This document shows, piece by piece, positions 5,907 through 14,215 of a DNA stretch of 15,256 nt. The stretch is from SKPH01 sp051748565 (GTDB lineage Bacteria > Bacillota > Dethiobacteria > DTU022). The stretch spans positions 1 to 15,256 of the forward strand of contig JBNJHN010000050.1 of NCBI GenBank assembly GCA_051748565.1, in the 5' to 3' direction. The position numbers were made by a program, and so were the translations under genes. The number at the start of each line of letters is the position of its first letter. The first letter of the stretch is position 1. The notes under the pieces are model-generated. The model did not search any database. It was not told the origin of the DNA and saw only the letters and a list, made by a program, of their open reading frames with translations.

Positions 5907-5933
5907 ATTATACTGTTTCCATTGATTATGCAA
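5907..5933 (-). promoter_or_regulatory. Candidate promoter between AOR and aminotransferase
   Basis: The transcript strand has TTGCAT (5928-5933), 15 nt, and a perfect TATAAT (5907-5912). The spacer is shorter than ideal. It lies in the 82-bp gap before the aminotransferase and could give it independent transcription. Confidence 0.35.
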
Positions 5934-5951
5934 CCTTAAAACTATTTATTT

Positions 5952-7793
5952 TCAGTCAAGTCCCAGTCTTTCCAAAGTCCCTGGTAGGGGTATCCCCTCT
6001 GTACTCCATCCCCTGAGTTTATAGTATTCAAAAAGCATTTTACCCAGGTGTGGCAGACTGCCTGCTGCAGCGCCTTCCTGACGATCATGGACCAAAAGCC
6101 GCGGCGGCAGGGTATCATTTTTACGGCTGACACCCAGGCCAACATTAATTGTACGTTTCAGGTTGAAAATTCGCTCTCCGGCTCTCAGCATTTCCTTTTC
6201 ATCAAAATCCCAGCCGGTTACTGCCGAAACCCATTCGGCTATATTGGCCGGGACAACATGACCGCGAATTAAAAACTTGCAGAGCCCCAAAGCATTGAAT
6301 AAAACCATAAAGTCCTGCATTGTTTTGGCCAAAAGGGCTTTGTCATCTGTTCCGTGTGGTTCATATTCGTCTTTTAAACCAACCAGCGATGCCGGAAAAG
6401 CCCGGTTCTCATTAAAGTAGGTCAGCCCTTCCAGATGGCAGGCCCCGCGGTTACCGGTGGCATATATTAAGGCCATGCTGGTGAAGGCGCGCGGATCATG
6501 ATAGGCAACTTCCAACCCTTTACTTTCGACTGCAAACTCTTCGGCGAGGGGCCCGAATTCTTTTGCCGCTCTTTTTACTCCCCGGGCCAGGTATTCACCC
6601 AACCCTTCCCTGTAAGCAATTTGCCGGATCAGGGTGAGTATTGCTTCTCCGTTTCCCCATTTCGGTTTTATATCGCCAAGCAGTTCTTCCGGGATTAAAT
6701 CGTGCTCGTAAAGCTCCATGGCAAATGCTATTACCGATGATCCGGACATCGTATCAATGCCCATCCGATTGCAAAGATCGTTGGCGGCAATTATGTATGC
6801 CGGGTCATCATTTAAGCACATCGCTCCAAAACCGGCAATTGTTTCATATTCAGGCCCATGCGAAACGGTGCCGCTGTATGGCCCAATAGGGACTTTCATC
6901 TCCTTGCCGCAGCGAATCGGGCAGGCAAAACAGGCATAATGCTTCTCAAAGAATTTTTCAGCCATGGCCTGTCCTGAAACTATTGATGCCCCTTCGGACC
7001 AACTGCCGCCCGTCCAGTTTCGAATAGGCAGGTCACCCAGTTTTTCTACTACGGGCACTCCACCGGCTGTGCCAAAATCGCTTAGACCTTTTGCTTTTTC
7101 ACGAATGGTCGGCAAAACTTTTTTCCTGGCTTCAGCCAGGCCCTCTCGATCATACAAAGGAGGTAAATTTTCGCTTTTTGTCACGGCGATCGCTTTTAAA
7201 TTTTTCGAGCCCATCAGGGCGCCCATACCGCAGCGACCTGCTGCCCGTGCATCGAGCCCATCAATCATAATGGCTGAGATAAGCACTTCGTTTTCTCCGG
7301 CCGGTCCAATCGCCGCAACTTTAATCTTTTCATCATGTTCAGATTTTAGCTTTTCAAGGGTCGCATAGGAATCTTCTCCCCACAATTTTGTTGCATCCCT
7401 GATGGCAAATTCACCATCACCAAAATATAAGTAAACCGGATTTTTTGCTTTCCCAGTGATAATAAGGCCGTCATAACCACTTGTTTTAAATGCCGCCGGC
7501 CAGTAACCTCCCACGGTCGCTTCAGCCCAAATGCCGGTCGCCGGTGATTTGCCGCAGAAAGAGGCCTTACAGGCGGTGGGAATATTATAGCCGGTAAGGA
7601 TACCGGTCATGATTATCAGTGGGGCCTCTTCGGCAAGGGGAGAAAGTTCGGAATAACCACGGTCCCGGTAGATTTTGGCCGCCAGGCCACTGCCACCCAG
7701 GTAATTCCTGTATTCTTTCTCTGGTATCGTTGTTTCTTTCTGTTTGCCTGTTGTCAAATTAATTTCTAAAATCTTTCCGTAAAAGCCATTCAA
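5952..7793 (-). CDS. aor: Aldehyde:ferredoxin oxidoreductase (tungsten pterin enzyme)
   Basis: This is a 613-residue member of the AOR family, which oxidises aldehydes to carboxylic acids (or the reverse) with ferredoxin, using a tungsten bis-pyranopterin centre and one [4Fe-4S] cluster. The family start is clear (FYGKILEINLTTG). The cluster ligands are C288, C291 and C295 in CFACPIRC, plus C505 in LGLCKF; spacing and position are as in Pyrococcus AOR. The pterin-binding stretch AGRCGMGALMGSKNLKAI lies at about 185-202, and GPEYET with HLEG supplies the usual active-site acid and histidine. Length is normal. There is no signal peptide, so it is cytoplasmic. The start is TTG at 7793 behind GGGAGG (11 nt). 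It is the first gene of the AOR-aminotransferase-sulfur carrier cluster. Substrate range within the family cannot be fixed from sequence. Confidence 0.93.
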   Translation of the reverse strand: MNGFYGKILEINLTTGKQKETTIPEKEYRNYLGGSGLAAKIYRDRGYSELSPLAEEAPLIIMTGILTGYNIPTACKASFCGKSPATGIWAEATVGGYWPAAFKTSGYDGLIITGKAKNPVYLYFGDGEFAIRDATKLWGEDSYATLEKLKSEHDEKIKVAAIGPAGENEVLISAIMIDGLDARAAGRCGMGALMGSKNLKAIAVTKSENLPPLYDREGLAEARKKVLPTIREKAKGLSDFGTAGGVPVVEKLGDLPIRNWTGGSWSEGASIVSGQAMAEKFFEKHYACFACPIRCGKEMKVPIGPYSGTVSHGPEYETIAGFGAMCLNDDPAYIIAANDLCNRMGIDTMSGSSVIAFAMELYEHDLIPEELLGDIKPKWGNGEAILTLIRQIAYREGLGEYLARGVKRAAKEFGPLAEEFAVESKGLEVAYHDPRAFTSMALIYATGNRGACHLEGLTYFNENRAFPASLVGLKDEYEPHGTDDKALLAKTMQDFMVLFNALGLCKFLIRGHVVPANIAEWVSAVTGWDFDEKEMLRAGERIFNLKRTINVGLGVSRKNDTLPPRLLVHDRQEGAAAGSLPHLGKMLFEYYKLRGWSTEGIPLPGTLERLGLD

Positions 7794-7983
7794 CTGTCTC
7801 GCAACCTCCCGGTAATTTATTTAAGGTATGCCTGTCATAACAAAAAAGACCAATGATTTTACTTCGGCTCCTATAGTATTTTTACCTTCTCATATTAAAA
7901 ATATATCATAATTTGATCTTGCAAGGCCGGACTGGTAAACTAATTATCGTTGATGGTTAATATAAACGGAGTGAATTAAGAGC

Positions 7984-9390
7984 ATGTTTTATCTATTTGT
8001 GGCATTTTTTCTTTCAATCATGAATTTAACTTCGATCAAAATTTTGTTACCTGAAATCATGATCGATCTGGGAATAGAGTTAAACTGGCTGACCTGGGTT
8101 GTTAATGCTTACACTCTACCCCTGGCGGCGCTGATACCAATCGCCGGAAGAATAGGCGATATCTATGGTCCGCGCCGTTTCTTCCTGGCAGGGCTCTTTA
8201 CTTTAGGTCTCGGATCCCTGCTCTGCGGGACGTCCTTTTCACTTGCCTGGCTGATTACTGGACGGGTTGTCCAGGCCCTGGGCGCAGCTATGCTGGTTCC
8301 CAACTCACTGGCAATATTACTCTCCAAAGCAGATGAAGACAAGCGCGGTCGAGTGCTCGGCATATGGGGCAGTATCGGTGCTTCCGGGGCAGTTATTGGC
8401 CCTGTTGTTTCCGGCGCACTGGCAGATATTTTTTCCTGGCGTGGATCTTTCGTGATTATTGGTATCCTATCCCTGATCGTGGTCTTAGCAGCTGCAAGGA
8501 GCATGATCGCCAATAACGAAATTGGCACTCTTGGGAAACGTTTAAATAAAAGCTTTGATGTCCTGGGGGCCGCTGTTTTAATGGTTGCAACAACCAGCCT
8601 TTTACTGGGCATAACCCTCCTGCCGGACTGGGGCTGGCAGAACATCTGGATCCGCACCAGCATGGTTGCCTTTATATTGCTGATCTATGCTTTCTACAGG
8701 ATCGAAAAAACAGCCGGTGATCCCCTGCTTAACCCCCTGCTGATGCGTGAGCCGCGCTTTAACCTGGGAGTAATGGTCGGCTTTTTGGAACAGTTTGTTG
8801 TCGCGGGTACCATGTTTGTTATGCCGATATTTTTTAATTCTGTACAGGGGCATGGGGCCGGGGTTACAGCCCTGCTTTTAACTCCAGCCGCTGTCGCCGT
8901 GGTAATCTTTTCACCGGTTGGCGGCAGGCTCTCCGATCGCTACGGACCGGGCCTACCGATAACCATCGGGATGATTATGCGCTCTATTTCTTTTATTATG
9001 CTTTCACAGATCTCCGTCGATACTGCATACTCCTTTATTGCAGCAGGGCTGGCTATAAACGGACTTGGATTCGCTATGACTTCCACACCTGCCCTCCACT
9101 CGGTACTATCAACGGTCAGCCCCGGAGAGCACGGCATTACAACGGGTGTTCATAACATGGTTCGCTTCACCGGGGTTGCTGCGGGAACAACAATTGGGGG
9201 GATTATCCTTTATACGCTTATACCTGTTTCTTTTGAAGGGCTGGCCGGGCCAATTCCCGGTTTCCGGGAAACTTACCTGTTGGGGGCGGCAGCCTGCCTG
9301 CCCGGTATAGCTGCAGGGATTTACCTGGCAAGGCTTCGGACAATAAGGTCAAGGCAGGATAAAACGGCTTTTGTCCTTGAATCAAAATAA
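7984..9390 (+). CDS. MFS drug:H+ antiporter, DHA2 (14-helix, EmrB/QacA) type
   Basis: This 468-residue integral membrane protein is the only plus-strand gene in the window. Motif A, GRIGDIYGPRR, lies at 55-65 between helices 2 and 3. The antiporter motif C, GASGAVIGPVVSG, lies at 132-144 in helix 5. A second motif-A-like GGRLSDRYGPG is in the second half. The overall pattern fits the 14-helix DHA2 family that exports drugs, dyes or organic solutes in exchange for protons. The substrate is unknown, and no membrane-fusion partner or local regulator gene is visible. The ATG has GGAGTG about 10 nt upstream. It diverges from AOR across a 190-bp gap in which I see no convincing promoter. It converges on the ATP synthase operon with only 42 bp between, where a weak TCAATT/AATTGA repeat (9411-9428) is the sole candidate stop structure. 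Confidence 0.88.
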   Translation: MFYLFVAFFLSIMNLTSIKILLPEIMIDLGIELNWLTWVVNAYTLPLAALIPIAGRIGDIYGPRRFFLAGLFTLGLGSLLCGTSFSLAWLITGRVVQALGAAMLVPNSLAILLSKADEDKRGRVLGIWGSIGASGAVIGPVVSGALADIFSWRGSFVIIGILSLIVVLAAARSMIANNEIGTLGKRLNKSFDVLGAAVLMVATTSLLLGITLLPDWGWQNIWIRTSMVAFILLIYAFYRIEKTAGDPLLNPLLMREPRFNLGVMVGFLEQFVVAGTMFVMPIFFNSVQGHGAGVTALLLTPAAVAVVIFSPVGGRLSDRYGPGLPITIGMIMRSISFIMLSQISVDTAYSFIAAGLAINGLGFAMTSTPALHSVLSTVSPGEHGITTGVHNMVRFTGVAAGTTIGGIILYTLIPVSFEGLAGPIPGFRETYLLGAAACLPGIAAGIYLARLRTIRSRQDKTAFVLESK

Positions 9391-9432
9391 CCCGACAACA
9401 ACAGCAATCCTCAATTCAATTTAATTGATCTG

Positions 9433-10338
9433 TCAGGAGTTTTCCTCACTGCTTTTAACCGCCTTGAATCCCGAAATAATGTCAAGCAGTTCTTCGGTAA
9501 TCGCAGCCTGCCTTTCGTGCTGATAAACTGTTTTCAATTCGTCAAGCCGCTCGTTGATATTCTTTTCAGCAGCCTGCATCGCCGCCAGGCGGCTGGTATT
9601 CTCGGCAGCCAGGGATAAGGCGCAGGCCCGGTAGAGGGATACGAAAAAATATTGGCGCAGAAGGGCCGATAAAAGCTGTTTGGGCTCCATGGTGAAAATA
9701 GGCAGGGAACGGGACTCCCATTTAAGCCTTTTTTCTATTAGCTGGCCGAGATGGACCGGAAGAAGCTTTTCAGCCCTGGGGCTAAAACTGGCTGTCAGGG
9801 GGCGGTTGTAAAAAAGTAAAACCTTCTCCACCCCTTCACGGTCTCTCCATGCTTCAATTTCCTCCAGTAACTGCTGAATAAACGGAGTTATGGCGCTGAT
9901 TGAACCGGGCATATTAAAACTGCCGGACAGCTTGAAACCAGCGCCGTCTATCCTGCTGATCGTCTGCTCTCCAACGGCAATAATAACTCGGTTTGAAGGT
10001 AATTCATCCTCAAATTCTTCAGTCTTGGGCCAGTATTCTTCGAGGGCATAGGTAACAATCTGCTCGTTAAAGCGTCCGGCCAGCCCGTGATCAGAACCGA
10101 AAATAAACATTAAAACCGGGCTTTGATCATCTGAAGCCCGATCTGCCGGATTTTCGAAGCTTTCGGAAAGGACGACAGAAAGACCCAGCTCAATAGTGTT
10201 ATAGTAATCGTCAAGCGATTCGGCTGCTTTCTCATACTGGCGCACACTTGTAGCGGCAAGCGCTTTCATCGTCCTGACTATTGATGATAGATCTTCTCCG
10301 CTGGCGATTTGCTTTTGCAGGGCTTCCAAAGTACTCAC
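9433..10338 (-). CDS. atpG: ATP synthase F1 gamma subunit (N-ATPase type)
   Basis: This 301-residue central-stalk subunit is the last gene of the operon. The N-terminal helix carries LSSIVRTMKALAATSVRQYEKA, the family's signature of a basic/hydrophobic coil that turns inside the alpha3beta3 ring. The core has FGSDHGLAGRFNE (80-92), the counterpart of SDRGLCGGFN. The C-terminal helix has NINERLDELKTVYQHERQAAITEELLDIISG, the usual end. Start is GTG at 10338 with GGAGG 8 nt upstream, overlapping the end of atpA by spacing only (4 bp between). Being last, after atpA, is the order of N-ATPase operons; in ordinary operons atpG lies between atpA and atpD. Confidence 0.93.
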   Translation of the reverse strand: MSTLEALQKQIASGEDLSSIVRTMKALAATSVRQYEKAAESLDDYYNTIELGLSVVLSESFENPADRASDDQSPVLMFIFGSDHGLAGRFNEQIVTYALEEYWPKTEEFEDELPSNRVIIAVGEQTISRIDGAGFKLSGSFNMPGSISAITPFIQQLLEEIEAWRDREGVEKVLLFYNRPLTASFSPRAEKLLPVHLGQLIEKRLKWESRSLPIFTMEPKQLLSALLRQYFFVSLYRACALSLAAENTSRLAAMQAAEKNINERLDELKTVYQHERQAAITEELLDIISGFKAVKSSEENS

Positions 10339-10341
10339 TAT

Positions 10342-11967
10342 TTAAGCCTCCTGCTCCTGCTCGCTTTGATCCTGCCGTTCGGGCTGATCTGTTGTTTCAT
10401 TTTTTTCAACAGACTGCTCTTTATTTTCTTCCTCAATTACTTTTCGGGCTGTTTCAATAATAAGATCCTGATCATCACCCGAAAGTTCTTCGCCGCCTTC
10501 AATTTTTGCACATACTTCGGAAAGTTCTTCCTTAACAGCTTTCCTGATTTTCTTCTCTGTTTCCGGAATATCTTCTACATTCATTTCGTCAAAGAGCCCT
10601 TCGGTAACAGACAGAAGCACTGCAATCTGTTCCGGAATGGTCATAGGCTGCAATTCGGGCTGGGTCAAAACTTTACGCACGCGGCGGCCGCGTTCAATTG
10701 TCTCACGAGTCTTATCGTCGAGGCGCGTGCCGAAACGGGCAAACATCTCGAGCTCTTCGAACTGTGAATAGGATAGGCGCAGGTCGCCCGTAACGGTGCG
10801 GTAAGCCGGAAGCTGGGTTTTGCCTCCCACCCGGGATACCGATTTTCCGACATCAATGGCGGGAAGATGATTGCGCTGAAAAAGTTCCGGTGAGAGGTAG
10901 ATCTGGCCGTCTGTAATCGAGATCAGGTTGGTAGGAATATAGGCTGAAATATTCTGGGCCTGGGTTTCGATAATCGGCATAGCCGTCAAAGAACCCCCGC
11001 CGTATTGATCATTTAAGTGGGTCGAGCGTTCGAGCAAACGCGAATGCAGGTAGAAGATATCTCCGGGGTAAGCTTCGCGACCCGGAGGCCTTTCCAGCAA
11101 CAGCGACAGCTCACGATAGGCCCGGGCATGTAAGGTCAGATCGTCATAAATGATCAGAACATCTTTGCCCTGTTCCATAAAAAATTCGGCAATAGTGGTT
11201 GCGGCATAGGGAGCGATAAAACGCAGGCCCGGAGCACCGTCACCCGAGGCTACCACTACTGTACAATAATCCATTGCCCCGTATTTACTCAGTTGGCCAA
11301 TAAATTTAGCCACATCGGCACCCTGCTGTCCAATTGAACAGTATACACAGATGACTTCTTTATCAGCCTGGTTGATAATTGTATCTAAAGCTATGGCTGT
11401 TTTACCGATCTGGCGATCACCTAAGATTAATTCACGTTGGCCCCGCCCGACCGGTATAAGAGCGTCGACTACCTTTAAACCCGTTTGTAGTGGTTCCGTA
11501 ACGGCAGATCGGGCCATGATCGGCGGCGCTTCCCTTTCAACGGGGCGCCTTTCGGAAAAACTGACCGGTCCGTAGTTGTCGAGAGGGGCGGCTGCGGCAT
11601 CGATGACGCGTCCGAGTAAGCCATCACCGACGGGAATGTCAACCACCCGGCCCGTGCGGCGGACGCGGTCGCCCGCTTTAATACTTTCAGAACTGCCCAG
11701 CATAATTATACCAACCTGGCGCAGGTCAAGGTTGAAAGCGATTCCGGTAATTCCCCCAGAAAATTCGACAAGTTCATCAACCTGCACACCGGCCAGGCCC
11801 GATATGCGGACTATTCCATTCCCGGTAGAGGTTACGATACCGGTTTCCTCAACCTTTGGATCTCTGCTTCGATCTTCAAGGACCCGATTTACAGTCTGTT
11901 CGGTGTCATCCAGCGTGCCGCGCATGAAATCTAGCAAAGAGTTACTTCCGGTCTCCTGTTTCGTCAC
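10342..11967 (-). CDS. atpA: ATP synthase F1 alpha subunit with charged C-terminal tail
   Basis: This 541-residue subunit contributes the non-catalytic nucleotide sites. The P-loop is GDRQIGKT (183-190), with Walker B LIIYDD (271-276), the arginine finger R379 in VGKSVSRVGG and the usual C-terminal helical domain. Compared with the common length of about 500-510, it carries a tail of about 27 residues after VIEEE, made almost only of E, Q, K, D and T (for example QPERQDQSEQEQEA). Start is GTG at 11967, with GGGGAGG 9 nt upstream, inside the end of atpF (26-bp overlap, different frame), so the two are probably translationally coupled. Confidence 0.96.
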   Translation of the reverse strand: MTKQETGSNSLLDFMRGTLDDTEQTVNRVLEDRSRDPKVEETGIVTSTGNGIVRISGLAGVQVDELVEFSGGITGIAFNLDLRQVGIIMLGSSESIKAGDRVRRTGRVVDIPVGDGLLGRVIDAAAAPLDNYGPVSFSERRPVEREAPPIMARSAVTEPLQTGLKVVDALIPVGRGQRELILGDRQIGKTAIALDTIINQADKEVICVYCSIGQQGADVAKFIGQLSKYGAMDYCTVVVASGDGAPGLRFIAPYAATTIAEFFMEQGKDVLIIYDDLTLHARAYRELSLLLERPPGREAYPGDIFYLHSRLLERSTHLNDQYGGGSLTAMPIIETQAQNISAYIPTNLISITDGQIYLSPELFQRNHLPAIDVGKSVSRVGGKTQLPAYRTVTGDLRLSYSQFEELEMFARFGTRLDDKTRETIERGRRVRKVLTQPELQPMTIPEQIAVLLSVTEGLFDEMNVEDIPETEKKIRKAVKEELSEVCAKIEGGEELSGDDQDLIIETARKVIEEENKEQSVEKNETTDQPERQDQSEQEQEA

Positions 11968-12766
11968 TGCCGGATACCTCCCCGGTTAATTCTGCAGAAG
12001 CTTGCTGATCAAAATCTTTTAATATCCGCTCTTCAACGTCGTCGAGGTAGTTGTCTATATTCCAGGAAACGCGGTACCCACCCGCGTTTAGCTCAAGCCC
12101 GCAAACCAGGGATTGGTCAGTTTTTGCTGAGAGCTTAAGCTCAGCTTTGTGCTCCGACACAACTTCCTGCAGCTCTTCCCGCAATTTATTTAATTTCTTT
12201 TTGGGCGGCTCAAAAGCGCTTTGCAGAAAAACTTCATCCTCTTCTGAAGCAACAGCTTCCTTCAGTTTTGACCGTTCTTCTTCGGGCATCTCCCTGATTT
12301 TTTTCAGAAATAGATCCCAGGTTAATGCTTCAAGTTCGGCATCAGCCAGGTCTTCAAGACAGCGTCGGGCAATCGAACAAGCCTGCTGACCAATCCGTTT
12401 GCGCAGCTCACTGATAAAAGTCTCTTTTTCACGTTCAAAAGCATCTTCCCAACGGCGCCTTGTATTATCGACTTCCTTACGGGCTTCCTTGAGAAGATCT
12501 CGTTTCTCTTTCTCTGCCTTCTCGCGGGCTTTCTCAATTATTTCTTCTTCCTGCTCTTCGAGCTCTTCTTTTTTTTGACGGTAATCGAGCGATTCTTCTT
12601 CGGCTTCTTTTTTCTGCCTTTCCGCCTCTTCTTCCCGCTCCACGATTTTCTGTTCTCGATCATCCATGGCCCGGATTATTGGGCCATAAAGGAAATAACG
12701 CAGTAAAAAGACCAGGATAAGAAAATTAATGATCTGAAACATTATCGTATACCAATCAATAATCAT
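11942..12766 (-). CDS. atpF: ATP synthase b subunit fused to a delta-like domain (N-ATPase AtpF)
   Basis: This is the peripheral-stalk subunit, 274 residues from the ATG at 12766. That ATG has AGGAG 9 nt upstream and starts MIIDWYTIMFQIINFLILVF, typical of N-ATPase AtpF; an ATG six codons upstream lacks a site. One membrane helix (about 5-27) is followed by a very long charged coiled coil rich in E/K/R (about 30-190). The C-terminal part (about 195-262), with SLVCGLELNAGGYRVSWNID and YLDDVEERIL, resembles the C-terminal region of the F1 delta subunit. No atpH is present in the operon, so this domain probably takes delta's place in holding the stalk to F1. Ordinary b subunits are about 160-170 residues. 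Confidence 0.9.
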   Translation of the reverse strand: MIIDWYTIMFQIINFLILVFLLRYFLYGPIIRAMDDREQKIVEREEEAERQKKEAEEESLDYRQKKEELEEQEEEIIEKAREKAEKEKRDLLKEARKEVDNTRRRWEDAFEREKETFISELRKRIGQQACSIARRCLEDLADAELEALTWDLFLKKIREMPEEERSKLKEAVASEEDEVFLQSAFEPPKKKLNKLREELQEVVSEHKAELKLSAKTDQSLVCGLELNAGGYRVSWNIDNYLDDVEERILKDFDQQASAELTGEVSGSDETGDRK

Positions 12767-12808
12767 AGTAGTTCTCCTATACATTAGGCTTAAGCTGCTT
12801 TTCCTCCG

Positions 12809-13075
12809 TTACTCCAGGAAATAGGTCCAGAAAGGATTTGCAAAGATGAGAATCATACTGACCACAAAACAGTAAATTGCAGTTGACTCGATCATGGCCA
12901 AACCGACAAAAAGAGTTCTTGTGATAGTATTCGCTTCGTCGGGTTGCTGGGCAATCGAGCTTAAAGCCTGGGCCACTGCGCGCCCCTGCCCCAGAGCAGG
13001 GCCAATTGAGCCGAATGCTATGGTCAATCCGGCAGTAGCAATCGAAATAATGCCCACAAAAGCTAAACTTTCCAT
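12809..13075 (-). CDS. atpE: ATP synthase c subunit with Na+-binding signature
   Basis: This 88-residue two-helix rotor subunit forms the ion-carrying ring. The ion-binding carboxylate is E63 in MIESTAIY. The residues that bind Na+ in Ilyobacter tartaricus c (Gln32, Glu65, Ser66, Thr67/Tyr70 there) have counterparts Q30, E63, S64, T65 and Y68. This makes Na+ (possibly with H+) the likely coupling ion. The polar loop reads AQQP, so the widely conserved Arg of RQP is replaced by Gln43. Helix 1 packs through SIGPALGQG rather than the full GxGxGxGxG series. The ribosome site GGAGAG lies inside the end of atpB, one base of spacing separates the two genes, and translation is likely coupled. Confidence 0.95.
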   Translation of the reverse strand: MESLAFVGIISIATAGLTIAFGSIGPALGQGRAVAQALSSIAQQPDEANTITRTLFVGLAMIESTAIYCFVVSMILIFANPFWTYFLE

Positions 13076-13076
13076 A

Positions 13077-13769
13077 TCAACTCTCTCCTTTTTTTACTAT
13101 TTCCTGGTGCGCCTTGCTGGCTGAAGCGATATAAACCATGGCCAGGATGGCGAAAATATAAGCCTGAATTAAACCGGTAAGCAGACCCAGGGCCTGCATA
13201 ATCACCGGAAATAAAAGCGGAGTGATTGTCAGCAGTATCGCAACAATAACCGTGCCGCTCATGATATTGCCGTAGAGACGCACTGCCAGGGCCAGAGTGC
13301 GGCTGAGCTCTCCGATAATATTAAACGGAAGCATAAAAACAGTTGGCTTCACATATTGTTTCAGGTAGTTAACAATTCCCTGTCGGGCAATGCCGAAAAC
13401 CGGTACGGCGATAAAAACACATATGGCCAGCGCCGCGGTGGTAGATAGTGAACTGGTAGGCGGTGTATAACCGGGAACAATAGTTAAGATATTTGATATA
13501 GCTATAAATATAAACAGGGTGCCGATAAAGGGCAGATACGGTTTCGGATCCTGGCGGCTTACCTCGCGTATTTGCCCCTTAATACCGCTTACCAGCACTT
13601 CCAACAAATTCTGCCAGCGGGACAGATCTCCTACGCTGGTAAGTTTCCTGGTAACCAGCCACGAGCCAAACGTAAGCAAAAACATGACCAACCAGGTATA
13701 TAATATGGTAGCGTTAATGGTAAACCAGCCCCATTGAAAGAGAATAATCTCATCAGGATTAATAGTCAT
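13077..13769 (-). CDS. atpB: ATP synthase a subunit
   Basis: This 230-residue Fo stator membrane protein makes the two ion half-channels against the c ring. The essential arginine is R164 in LAVRLYGNIMSG (counterpart of E. coli R210). The last helices carry GLLTGLIQAYIFAILAMVYI, the family's conserved C-terminal region. Several membrane helices are evident throughout. The ATG has GGGAGG about 12 nt upstream, rather far. The gene follows atpR after a 132-bp gap with nested inverted repeats, and runs directly into atpE. Confidence 0.94.
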   Translation of the reverse strand: MTINPDEIILFQWGWFTINATILYTWLVMFLLTFGSWLVTRKLTSVGDLSRWQNLLEVLVSGIKGQIREVSRQDPKPYLPFIGTLFIFIAISNILTIVPGYTPPTSSLSTTAALAICVFIAVPVFGIARQGIVNYLKQYVKPTVFMLPFNIIGELSRTLALAVRLYGNIMSGTVIVAILLTITPLLFPVIMQALGLLTGLIQAYIFAILAMVYIASASKAHQEIVKKGES

Positions 13770-13822
13770 GTCAGCCTGCAGCCTCCCTTCACATCCGCTG
13801 CCTGAGGTTGATAGTTGGGAAT

Positions 13823-13896
13823 AACTTCCACCTACAATCTCCAGATCATTACTCCGGCCTGATCTCCTAAACTGGACCAGGAGTTATTTGGAAGTT
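13823..13896 (-). other. Nested inverted repeats in the atpR-atpB gap
   Basis: The 132-bp gap holds AGATCA/TGATCT (13843-13848 and 13860-13865, loop 11) inside AACTTCC/GGAAGTT (13823-13829 and 13890-13896). There is no T run, so these are more likely mRNA-processing or translation-control structures than a terminator. Gaps elsewhere in this operon, apart from atpD-atpC, are much tighter. Confidence 0.4.
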
Positions 13897-13901
13897 CTAT
13901 T

Positions 13902-14171
13902 TTAATTACCCGGTTTAAGCCTGTATGCCAGGTATGTTCTGGAAATTAAGAAACCGACTAAAGCGGCAACCAGGTAGGGCCAGTCCTCTTGAGCAAGCAG
14001 GTAGAAGGCGCCCAGCGCCACTGCGACACGAATAATAAAGCTTGCTGTAGATAAAAGATAGGGATTGCCGCTGCCGATCATTTTCTGCACTGTCCACCAG
14101 AGTCCCCCGAAAAAGAACGCTCCAAGCAGAATACCGGCCAACAGCGCTAAAAACAAGTAGAGAACAAACAA
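13902..14171 (-). CDS. atpR: N-ATPase accessory membrane subunit AtpR
   Basis: This 89-residue membrane protein has about three hydrophobic segments (about 2-26, 39-58, 66-83). The pattern GAFFFGGLWWTVQK near residues 17-30 and the segment STASFIIRVAVALGAFYLL with R48 are typical of AtpR, a protein found only in N-ATPase operons. Its exact role is unsettled; it is thought to work with the c ring or in Fo assembly. The start is TTG at 14171 with AAGGAG 9 nt upstream. Position between atpQ and atpB is as in the family. Confidence 0.88.
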   Translation of the reverse strand: MFVLYLFLALLAGILLGAFFFGGLWWTVQKMIGSGNPYLLSTASFIIRVAVALGAFYLLAQEDWPYLVAALVGFLISRTYLAYRLKPGN

Positions 14172-14215
14172 GAGACCGGGCTCCTTTCCAAAAATGCTTA
14201 ACCACCGGCTTCACT

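Noticed and set aside
7794..7983. Divergent promoter pair between AOR and the MFS gene
   Set aside because: The 190-bp gap is AT-rich, but no -35/-10 pair with acceptable spacing stood out on either strand.
8163..8663. Minus-strand frame of 166 codons
   Set aside because: It is antisense to the MFS transporter, and its Pro/Arg/Ser-rich product is typical of a shadow frame.
9391..9432. Bidirectional terminator between the MFS gene and atpG
   Set aside because: Only a 6-bp AT-rich repeat (9411-9428) without a T run on either side; too weak to call.
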